From Bolinopsis microptera (taxonomy: Eukaryota > Ctenophora > Tentaculata > Lobata > Bolinopsidae), in NCBI RefSeq assembly GCF_026151205.1, contig NC_087082.1:15595365-15659364 (forward strand): a DNA stretch of 64,000 bases, given 5' to 3'. The first letter of the stretch is position 1; every line of letters starts with the position of its first letter. Below the pieces are notes generated by a model. The model was not told where the DNA came from. It searched no databases and was given only the letters and a program-made list of their open reading frames with translations. The position numbers were made by a program, and so were the translations under genes. Shown here in pieces: positions 33,888-45,800 of the stretch.

Positions 33888-36800
33888 ATGTCTATGAGCC
33901 AATTGATTCAAAATTCACATACATTCCATGTTTCTTTATCTGACACGTTTCTCAGGTTGTTAAAGTCTGTTGATAACAGAAAGAATACTCCAAAAACATT
34001 TCCTGTCGAGTTCAAAGCAGCTTCCTCTCCTCCTGTACACAGGGATGAGGCCAAAGAAAGGTTTTTTGCTTTTTACAATTCCTCTAACTCGTTCATCTTT
34101 AAACTTTAATCTATTAGAATGCCACTTCTATTTTTTCTTCAGACACTGATTTCGAATAATTTTATATCACCCTTTACTTCATCACTACTTTTCAAAGGTG
34201 TGACAGGGCAGTGTTAGAAGCTCTTTCTAGAGCAAACCAAAATGCACTGAAGACTGGAAATGTGCTCCTTCCCTTCTCAGCCATGAACTCTGCTGTTGTG
34301 AGTAAACTACAATTAACTTAGTCACTGAAATAACGCATTGCTTAGTAGACTTCCTAATCTACAGTATGATTAAGACATTTTATTAGTGCAGTTCTTTAAT
34401 TATCTTGCATTTAACACATTTACTCAGTTATAAGCTAACTTTCTAGAAAACCAAAAATATATTACACATCATTTGCATTGATCATTAGTTGAAACCTGAT
34501 CAATACTTCTAATTTCTCAGACAGAGAGAGGTGTTAAGACAGGAGCATTGTTGGATGTGAGACGGGCTGGATACGAGCTAGCTGAACAGTTCATTATGAA
34601 GTTTCCAGAGTCCTTTAAAATACGCTTCTCTGACAAAATGTCTGGTGCTAAACTGACTTATATTGAGGAACTGTGTAGAGATAAGAAGGTGGAGAAGGCT
34701 AAGCAGATGTTTGAAGAGATTTTAGTTACGGGGGAGTGTGAATATTTGATGGATAAAAAGAAGGATCTAGATGCTTTGATAGACTTGTTTGCGTTCTATA
34801 ATGTTTCCGAAGATATGGTTGATAGACCAGTAGTCTATGTGAGTATTTAGTATACAGGGTGGCCCATAAGTGACTACCCACACGCAACCTCTTAATAACT
34901 CACGTAATTCGTCTCCAAATTGCACCAAAATTTCAGAGATTATAGATATGGGTCAAACTTAGATTTCCTGAAAGTTTCGTAAGCCACGCCCAATTACAGT
35001 GGGCGTGGCGTGACACTCCCTCTTTTTCACTATTGTCTTCATAAAATGAGAACGCTTTTAGCTAAGAACTCAAAATTTTTTGCACACATTTGGCTTGATA
35101 ATTGAAAACTTTTCCAAAAGTTTCAAGTTCATTGGTTAAAATATGGCTAAGTTATGACCATTTCAAAACTCATCGGATACGTGATCCGAGCACTCAGTCA
35201 GTGATCTCGTCACTTGGTTAATGGCCTGTTTGGCTCACATGCACCGCTTGATTGGTTGCAGCCTGCTTATGGGCCGGCCTATACAGTTGACAGCACCTAA
35301 AACGCTATCACACGAATTTATGGTGGTGTCACCATTTCAGGGCTTGTTAGCCCTGCTAGTCACAGGTTCCTTACAATCAATAAAAAGGAATGAACCATCC
35401 ATTGAATCATCGAAAATCCTCCCTTTACTGCAGAACAACGATTGTTCGTCTACCTGAAGAAAGAAAATGGGGAGTTCTACCCTCAGATTAAACGACAATT
35501 TCAGATGAAATTCAACCGACCACCCCCTTGCCGGAAAAGCTGCTTTGACATTCATCACAAAATCAAGTTTACGATTTCTGCACACGATCGGCGAAGAGTC
35601 GGCAGAAGACGAACTGCGAGGACTGTAGAAACAGCACCCGGAAACGAGCTCCTGCCTTAGACATCAGCAGAACAACCCTTCAGCGAATCCTAAAGCAAGA
35701 CCTTTCTAACCGGGCCTACCGAATCACAAAGAAACACAAACTTTTGGACCGTGATTTCCAATCGAGGATAGATTTCGCCAACACATTCCTGTCCAAGCAG
35801 AATGTGGATCCCTACTTTGAGGACGAAATCTGGTACAGCGACGAGGCTCACTGCCATATAAACGGATATGTCAACTCCTAGAATGCAATTCACTGGGGCT
35901 CTACTAGACCGGATGAAGTGGTGGAGAGAACGGCTTTAGCTGATTTCATTTATTGATTTATCCTAAAAATTTGTGTTTTACTTTCTAGCAAAGTCATCAT
36001 CGGTATCCAATCAAAGCCTAATGAACCTCATTAATACACGCTAACGCCTTACTCTTGATCAGATTGGGTGACGAGATCACTAATTGAGTGCAAATATCAC
36101 TGACTGAGTGCTCGGATCACACATCCGATGGATTTTAAAATGGTCATAACTCAGCCATATTTTAACCAATGAACTTGAAACTTTTGGAAAAGTTTTCAAT
36201 TATCAAGCCAAATGTGTGCAAAAAATTTTGAGTTCTTAGCTAAAAGCGTTCTCATTTTATGAAGACAATAGTGAAAAAGAGGGAGTGTCACGCCACGCCC
36301 ACTGTAATTGGGCGTGGCTTACGAAACTTTCAGGAAATCTAAGTTTGACCCATATCTATAATCTCTGAAATTTTGGTGCAATTTGGAGACGAATTACGTG
36401 AGTTATTAAGAGGTTGCGTGTGGGTAGTCACTTATGGGCCACCCTGTATATAATGGTCATGTTACATGTAACGAGGCTATTTGAGTGATGGGCCAAAAGT
36501 TTAAAATCTAGTTGACTTTATGAATATAGATTTATTACTGTAAGTCATTTTAAAAGACTCTTTTGTTCATTCATGTTCTAGATAGTAGAATATACATTTT
36601 ATTGCACGTTCATGCTAATTAAATTTTCACTGTTGGCCATTATTTTAAAACCTTATATCTTTAATTCTGCAATGGCGTGCTTTTTACTTACAGTTCCTGT
36701 ATATTGTGTATAATAATATTCTTTGCAGAACGAGATAAAACAATGCTCTGAATACGTAAAAAGAACATTGAATGAAGACGGGTTAGTTAAAAATACATGC

Positions 36801-39800
36801 TGAGCTTGTAATGACAGCTACACAATATGTGCAGTGGACAGCTTCACACTTCTACATTATATAAACTATTAACCATCAAAAATGTTTAAAGATGCTTTTA
36901 ATTGAGCGTCGTTCACTATAGATTTTAATGCCGGGAATGTTTGGAGCATGCATATTGCATAGTACTGCAAACGACTTATCCTAATTTCCTCCCCAGTTCC
37001 TCGGAGGGGGTATCAGTAGAGTTGCCCTACTCCAGGTCCTTATTTAAAACTATGGATGTAGAACAGAGGAATGTGGACTATGTGATAGCAGATCTGATGA
37101 AACCAGATGTGATGCCTGTAAGTAAAGAATGTTATTTTGAATGAATTATAAGTTTTTTTTTCTTTTTTACACGTATTTGATGGTGTTACCGACGCGATGG
37201 TGACCTAAATGTGCAATTAATTTTTGATTCCGGGTATTGTGATTAACTGAGGCTGCGTTCAGAGAGTAAGTGCTGAGAAGAAGCAGAAGATGATAAACAA
37301 TATTGTTGGAGATGAGGAGCCTCGTTCTGTTATGTCAATCTCCAGCTTGTAAGTTACTGCTAGTTTAACTCGTCGTGTTATTAATTTTAAAGTTGTTGCT
37401 TATTTTTAGCATGAATAATAGCAAAACATGTTTGGCAACGGTCCAATAGTACACAGCTCCCTCTCAGCAAGAGCAAATCTAAGATTCTTATTAACTTGCT
37501 GTGTATATCGTTAATAGAATAAATTAAACCGAGCGCTCGCAACATTAGGTTTTTTCGGATGATTTGATATTTAAATTTGTAATCATGCTCAGCTATAAAG
37601 TTATTATTTCAGGTATGAAGAAGCGAAGAATGCCGCAAAGTAAGCACTTAACATGGAAATTACATAGCATTATTCATTAATCTCTAGGTCATCCGCTAGG
37701 TCATCCTCTAGAGATTTAACACTCAAAGTAACCCTGTTGTTTAAATAACAAATTAACTTGCTAGAACGAAAGAAGACACAACTCTAAATCTAACCCCTCA
37801 TTCTAACCCCTCAATCTAACCCCTCGGCCCTCATTCTAACCCCTTAATCTAACCCCTCATTCTAACCCCTCAATCTAACCCCTCATTCTAACCCCTCATT
37901 CTAACCCCTCATTCTAACCCCTCAATATAACCCCTCTCTAACCCCTCAATCTAACCCCTCAATCTAACCCCTCAATCTAACCCCTCAATCTAACCCCTCA
38001 TTCTAACCCCTCATTCTAACCCCTCAATCTAACCCCTCATTCTAACCCCTCATTCTATCAGCGACAACACCGAGCTGATCTACACCAAGAAGGAAGGTCT
38101 AGCCTCCCTCCCAAAACAATCAGCTCCCCTTTACATCAGTGTGATGGAGGAGACCACCTCGCTAGCCCTACAATCTCTACAATACCTGAAGGAGCAGGAA
38201 CTGGTGTCTGGTGGTAATTACGACAGTGTTATCCAGGCTGCTGTCCGGTTCCATCGTCCTGATCTGGCGTGGGAGCTATATGTGGAGATGCGGGAGCAGG
38301 AGTTCCTTCCTTCTACTGATACTGTCACTGATCTTATATACAGGTGTGTGTTACTGTCACTGATCTTATATATACAGGTGTGTGTAACTGTCACTGATCT
38401 TATATACAGGAGTGTGTTACTGTCACTGATCTTATATTATACAGGTGTGTGTTACTGTCACTGATCTTATATACAGGAGTGTGTTACTGTCACTGATCTT
38501 ATATTATACAGGTGTGTGTTACTGTCACTGATCTTATATACAGGTGTGTGTTACTGTCACTGATCTTATATACAGGTGTGTGTTACTGTCACTGATCTTA
38601 TATACAGGTGTGTGTTACTGTCACTGATCTTATATACAGGTGTGTGTTACTGTCACTGATCTTATATACAGGTGTGTGTTACTGTCACTGATCTTATATA
38701 CAGGTGTGTGTTACTGTCACTGATCTTATATACAGGTGTGTGTTACTGTCACTGATCTTATATACAGGTGTGTGTTACTGTCACTGATCTTATATACAGG
38801 TGTGTGTTACTGTCACTGATCTTATATACAGGTGTGTGTTACTGTCACTGATCTTATATACAGGTGTGTGTTACTGTCACTGATCTTATATACAGGTGTG
38901 TGTTACTGTCACTGATCTTATATACAGGTGTGTGTTACTGTCACTGATCTTATATACAGGTGTGTGTTATTTTGGTTATATATTATAGATCAGATGGAGA
39001 AAAGTGGTTTCGAGGCATAGTTGTATTAAACGAATAAAACATGGCTTCGGATTATGATAAGCAGCTACAGTTGTAAAAGACAGGAATTTAGGAATTACCC
39101 ATTTTAGATTGTAAATTCCTCAGTGTGACACACAGCATGCCACCGGAGCAGTTTGTGAAGGAAGGAGCCCCTCACAGAATTAAAACAATATTGACTGATT
39201 TGACAGAAAATCCTACTACTAATATTACTGATGGTAAGGGGTGTGTTCTGTATTTATTCATTTTTGCTATTTTCGTCAAATTTTGTTGAATATCATTCTA
39301 TTTCTAAGACTTAATGTTGACCAAAATCAACAAATATCACTGACTTTTCTTTATATTTTGGTATATTGTTCCTGGTTGATTATTTTTGGGTAAATCATTT
39401 CGTTGCAAGATCATGTATTGCTTAATTGCATGTACTGTTCGTGTGGAACTGAAATGTGGTGAATGTAAGCTTACACATTTCCAATTCCAGAGATGTTCCT
39501 AAACCTATTTTATGGATACCATATGGTAGACTTCGTGAAAGAGGAATACGAAGAAACTGACGAAGAAGATCGCGGAGGTTTACTTTCGCTAGAAATATTT
39601 TGATAACGATAGCATTTGTGTTTTTGCTTCAAATTTATCATCAGCATTTCATTTCAAGGTCACTATTAAGAAACTAATGGTCCAATTGAGAACATCAACT
39701 AAGTAAACCACAGGAAAGTCATCGAAGGGGAAGACAGATCCAAAGAAAGTGGCCTACCAGGCTGTTCGAGATGGTATCCACAAATATAACTACCACATCC

Positions 39801-42800
39801 TAAACGAAATGAGGGAGTGTATGATAAATGGCAACTTTAAAATGAGGTCTGTTTACCAGTTTACCATTTCTTGGAAACCTTTTGATTTTACTTGAAAATC
39901 TTGTGATGTTTGAAAACACAATTTTTCAACTGGTCATAACTAATCGTTTGATTATTTTTCTAGAATTGTTTACCGCAGCGCCAATAATCATGAAACCTTG
40001 CTGTAGTAACTATATCTGATTTTTTTACTACGATATTGTTATCACCCGTACATTAGATAAGACCAAACAGATACCATCACTTATTTATTACTATGACCAG
40101 GTATTCAACGGGTTATAAGATTCTGGAAATGCACAATCTCACTGTTGGTGATCACCGTAAGCCATACATTACAGCTCACCTTAACCGTGCTATGCTGGAT
40201 CTCTACGATGATCGTCCGGACTTGTTTGTGAGGTAAGCAGTAAGAATCAGTTTTAGTATATACTTCTTGTGTGTGCTTATAGTGTGTTCTTCTGACACGT
40301 CATATTAAAGAACGATCCTACATTTTTTTAATCAGAATATCTGAGCAAATTCGAACCGTTTGTTTCTAGAATTAATTCAAGCATAATTATTGGCCATATC
40401 GGTGGTCGTTATGGGAAATTTTGAAGTAAACATGTTATCGCTTAAGCTACCTCATACAACATAATATATTTTTAATTATTTCTAACATATTTCTAATTAT
40501 ATAGTCTTTTTAATAAACTGATGGTTAGCAAGCTTACACTTATTGGGACTATCTTTTTGCAGGGATTTAGATCACGACAATTGTATCAATTTCGTGACGA
40601 AGCTAATTTATTATGCTAGACAAGGAACGGGAGGGTTTGACGTGGATGACTTTTACTCAAAACACCGAGAAGACCTCATTGCCATGAGTAGGACTTAGCT
40701 TCTTTTTGTGAATAAAATTGGATAGCTCGCACCCTCAGCCGAGTGGATTTTTAATTAAAACTGTAATTTGGAGAACATTCGTTAAGTTTAATCACATCAC
40801 ACCTAGAAAAATGTCAACATTTTCAGAAAAGTACGTCTCGCTCAACCCTGATAGTTTCAAAGCAAGCTGGAGTAAGTTGGAGAGTTACCTCTCGTTTGAT
40901 CTGAAAACAATGAAAGGACAGCCTCTCCCAGAGGGTTTGTTCAGAAGATTGGAAGATGTGAGACGAGTCAACATCATAGACTTCTACAATGACATGTACA
41001 AGGATGTGAGTTATGGTTAATAGTAGAAATAGAAGGATTTTGTTTAATAACTTGATAAATAGATTTCTGCGTTTATTACACACTCAGACATTAAACACAT
41101 ACCCAAAACCTTTACTCAATTAAAAGGCTCCAAAAATTGCTATAGAGATAGGAGAAGTGGTGTTAGTAATAATCCCACAAAATTCTTACAAAAACACAAT
41201 CCATAAATGAAAAATCTTAAGAGAAGCTCTTAACTGACCGGTCAAAGATATTAAATACAATAAGTATATTTCAAAATAACATTAAGATCCTATCATTATC
41301 TAGCTACTTGACACCTGTTTATATTAGCCCTATAATCTATATTAATTAGATTATAGGGCTGAAATTATAATTTCAGTATAAAGATTTATTGTATTCCGAA
41401 AATAAAATTAAACATTATTGTTTCAGAACCTAGAGCACCTGCCTGTGGGCGAAGCACGGAACATTATGGTTGAAGTGTTTAAGTTTGCCAGCTGTATAAA
41501 CCCTTATACTGCAGATGTGGACTACGTGCTGGGGGTCTACAAGATGATTATCCAGGGTATAGCTGATAAAATAACATTTTAGGGAGGTGGTCGAGGGAGG
41601 GGGGTCTACAAGATGATTATCCAGGGTATAGCTGATAAAATAACATTTTAGGGAGGTGGTCGAGGGAGGGGGGTCTACAAGATGATTATCCAGGGTATAG
41701 CTGATAAAATAACATTTTAGGGAGGTGGTCGAGGGAGGGGGGTCTACAAGATGATTTTCCAGGGTATAGCTTATAAAATAACATGTTAGGGAGGTGGTCG
41801 AGGGAGGGGGGTCTACAAGATGATAATCCAGGGTATAGTTGATAAAATAATATTTTAGGGTGGTGGTTGAGGGAGGGGGGTCTACAAGATGATTATCCAG
41901 GGTATAGTTGATAAAATAACATTTTAGGGAGGCGGTCGAGGGAGGGGGGTCTACAAGATGATTATCCAGGGTAAAGCTGATAAAATAACATTTTAGGGAG
42001 GTGGTCGAGAGAGGGGGGTCTACAAGATGATTATCCAGGGTATAGCTGATAAAATAACATTTTAGGGAGGTGGTCGAGGGAGGGGAGGGGGTCTACAAGA
42101 TGATTATCCAGGGTATAGTTGATAAAATAACATTTTAGGGAGGTGGTCGAGGGAGGGGGGTCTACAAGATGATTATCCAGGGTATAGCCGATAAAACAAC
42201 ATTTTAGGGAGGTGGTCGAGGGAGGGGGGTCTACAAGATGATTATCCAGGGTATAGTTGATAAAATAACATTTTAGGGAGGCTAGGTGGTCGAGGGAGGG
42301 GGGTCTACAAGATGATTATCCAGGGTATAGTTGATAAAATAACATTTTAGGGAGGTGGTCGAGGGAGGGGGGTCTACAAGATGATTATCCAGGGTATAGT
42401 TGATAAAATAACATTTTAGGGAGGTGGTCGAGGGAGGGGGGTCTACAAGATGATTATCCAGGGTATAGCTGATAAAATAACATTTTAGGGAGGTGGTCGA
42501 GGAAGGGGGGTCTACAAGATGATTATCCAGGGTATAGCTGATAAATTAACATTTTAGGGAGGTGGTCGAGGGAGGGGGTCTACAAGATGATTATCCAGGG
42601 TATAGCTGATAAAACAACATTTTAGGGAGGTGGTCGAGGGAGGGGGGTCTACAAGATGATTATCCAGGGTATAGTTGATAAAATAACATTTTAGGGAGGT
42701 GGTCGAGGGAGGGGGGTCTACAGGATGATTATCCAGGGTATAGCTGATAAAATAATATTTTAGGGAGGTGGTCGAGGAAGGCGGGTGGGTTTTCTAAGAT

Positions 42801-45800
42801 ATTAGGATGCATTACGAATACTGTAATTAATATGATCACAGAATCTTAATTTCAGAAAACATCAGAATATCAGAGGTATGCATCAAAGGCAACGCCGTCA
42901 ACAACGACAAAATCTGGACCGTTGCTCTATTCACTTTCCTAGAAAATTTCTTCAACCACTTCAACGCAAAGTACCTGATATTATTCTTCCTATCAGAGGA
43001 CAGAAGAGTTCCAGCCTCTTTACCTGGTTCAGGGGTAAGTAACTTCACAGCTAAGTAACACAGGACACGACATGACCATATAAGGGCACCACGTGTTAAA
43101 AAAAAACGATGACAGTAAGTGTGGGGAGGTGACGGTAATTGTCACTTAAGGGGGCCGGCGCGGGGGGGGGGGGGGGTCTTCATCAAAATTGTCACTTATA
43201 ATCTAGGTAGAAGGTTCGTAGAGAAGTATAACAGACGGCTTTGTTTGTAATTAAATGGAAAGTTTGATTAATATAAGTCAGAAAAGTTCATGGCAATCAA
43301 CAAACCGTGCAAAATGTTTTAGTCAGAGCCCAAATGATTTGTAAGAACACCAAGTCGCTCGTTTTAAAAGCTAATTATGAACGGTTAACATTTTTTACTA
43401 GCCGCATTGTTGTAATGGTCATATTCATCTTTTAAGATCATGAATACGATGTTGTTACATTGAAATGTAGAACATTTTCTCATCCTGATAAAAGCCTTTT
43501 CCATGTCGCTGTAAACGGGAAAACTACAAATTTTGCCCCAGAATGCTGAAGATAATTCTTAAAACAATTGAATTTTTGCATTTGATGCAATGAGGGCGTT
43601 TTGGCCACACCCTTTCCCAGAGGCTCGCGGTAATTCGATTTATTTTCATTTCCGACTACCCTTCGAGACATTTTTTTGCTTTCAGCTTTTCTCATCTTAT
43701 TTATTTCAGGATATTGAAATGATGCAGTCCAGAAAATTAACACTCTCTGAGGTAAAGATTTTAATCTTAACTGTTAAACTGTTAAAACAGTTCACAATTG
43801 ATATCTAATTATTTACCTTTCACTCTTTCACCATTTACCTTTTAACGGCTGATGTAGTAGTGTTTTGAATAAATGTTTTCTAAATTCTCAGAATAGTTAT
43901 GATTAGGCTCTAGTAATTCAGGGTACTTAGAGTGATTCAATTAATTTAGGTAATTTAGACGATTAAAACGATTATTAGAATTCACATAATAATGGCGATA
44001 ATCCTTTAAATTAGCTAGATATTATGTAATATTATTATTGTTATTACAAACTGGTTACCTTAACAACGACATATTTAGTCTACCTTAAATTTAATCAAAA
44101 ATGTTGACTAAATTTCTTCTTCTGTCTGGTTAACATTGTTCACATGTCCTTCTTTTGTTTGGTTAACATTGTTCACAGGTCCTTCTTCTGTCTGGTTAAC
44201 ATTGTTCACAGGTCCTTCTTCTGTCTGGTTAACATTGTTCACAGGTCCTTCTTCTGTCTGGTTAACATTGTTCACAGGTCCTTCTTCTGTCTGGTTAACA
44301 TTGTTCACAGGTCCTTCTTCTGTCTGGTTAACATTGTTCACAGGTCCTTCTTCTGTCTGGTTAACATTGTTCACAGGTCCTTCTTCTGTCTGGTTAACAT
44401 TGTTCACAGGTCCTTCTTCTGTCTGGTTAACATTGTTCACAGGTCCTTCTTCTGTCTGGTTAACATTGTTCACATGTCCTTCTTCTGTCTGGTTAACATT
44501 GTTCACAGGTCCTTCTTCTGTCTGGTTAACATTGTTCACAGGTCCTTCTTCTGTCTGGTTAACATTGTTCACAGGTCCTTCTTCTGTCTGGTTAACATTG
44601 TTCACAGGTCCTTCTTCTGTCTGGTTAACATTGTTCACAGGTCCTTCTGGATGATTGACATTGATTTGTGGTCTCCTAGTTTCTCTGTCTAATCTCAATA
44701 TCCTCCTGATATTTTCTCTCAGAGCAGGCATCCTCCAAATATAAAGGATAGGATTAGCAGCCGAGTTAGTGGCTATAAGCAGCATGCTGACCATGCTACG
44801 GTAGTACCCCTGCAGCCTATCAACTTGGTTACATTTCTCCCTGTTACCATGAAGCACGCAGTTTGTTCTTAAAATAATATTAACAACGTAGGGAACGTTG
44901 CAGACTTCGTAAACAAGAGAAAACAGTAAAATAGTTACTGTCGCCCTGTTTCTGGTTTTTTGTAGCTCTCTTTGTTGAAGATGGTGATTTGTTCTTGTCA
45001 GCAACCCTGCTGATATGACACAGCTTATAGCAACTACACACACTGGAACTATGAAGGTTACGCTGGTAGCTAGGTAACTAAAAAAGGGTGGAGCGTTTGT
45101 AGATGAGTCTGCATATAGTACACATCCGGGTAGCCACTTGAGCGTTATCGCTTGCTCAGAGATGCCTATTAGCGTGGCTAACATTGCAACTAAGTATGTT
45201 ACTACAGCTACAATCAGATATCTGACTTTTTGTTTTTTAAAGGGTCTGAACAGTGAAACTGTCCTAGTTACATTCAGGCATATAACGAGGAAGATACTGA
45301 GTGCAACTGTGATGTGCCACAAATACGCCCAAACGAAACAACCGTATTCGTTACCGAACAATATGCCTGGTTTTCTTTTTGACCAGAGCGATATTCCCAC
45401 AGGAAGTATTGACACGCTTATCACCATATCATTTGTCGTTATTATCATGTAGATAACACTGGAAATGTTCCTTGTTTTTGATTTGAAATAAAGGAAGCTG
45501 ACTATGTTTCCTAATGTTCCGATAAGGAAGTACGCACAACATAGTACAGACCCGTAGAACGCATCTGCTACCTGGTTGAAGTTCAGTTCGTAGAAAGAAT
45601 TCCAATCTGTTGCTGTCGAGTTATGATACTGCTCCATCCTGTCTAAAGTAAATGGTAAATTACGATTATCAAGATATTCAGTTTTTAAAAGAAGATAAAG
45701 AATGACGTGATAAAACCATCGAGCAGAATCTGCAGCACAAAATAGTGGTTGCTATTTCTCTTTTTGTTTCTTCGTCACTTTACAGTTTACCCCAGGTGGG

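Noticed and set aside
37790-38056. Telomere-like CTAACCC repeat
   Set aside because: The unit is 13 bp (CTAACCCCTCATT), not the animal telomere TTAGGG unit, and lies in an intron.
40718-41020. A separate gene starting at an ATG near 40811
   Set aside because: The ATG lies upstream of a good acceptor at 40826, and exon 13 joins this exon in phase, so it is an internal exon of the PTCD3-like gene.
44136-44692. Long plus-strand ORFs (172 and 182 residues) of repeated units
   Set aside because: They are antisense shadows of the GPCR tail repeat. A 33-bp unit divisible by three leaves several frames open.
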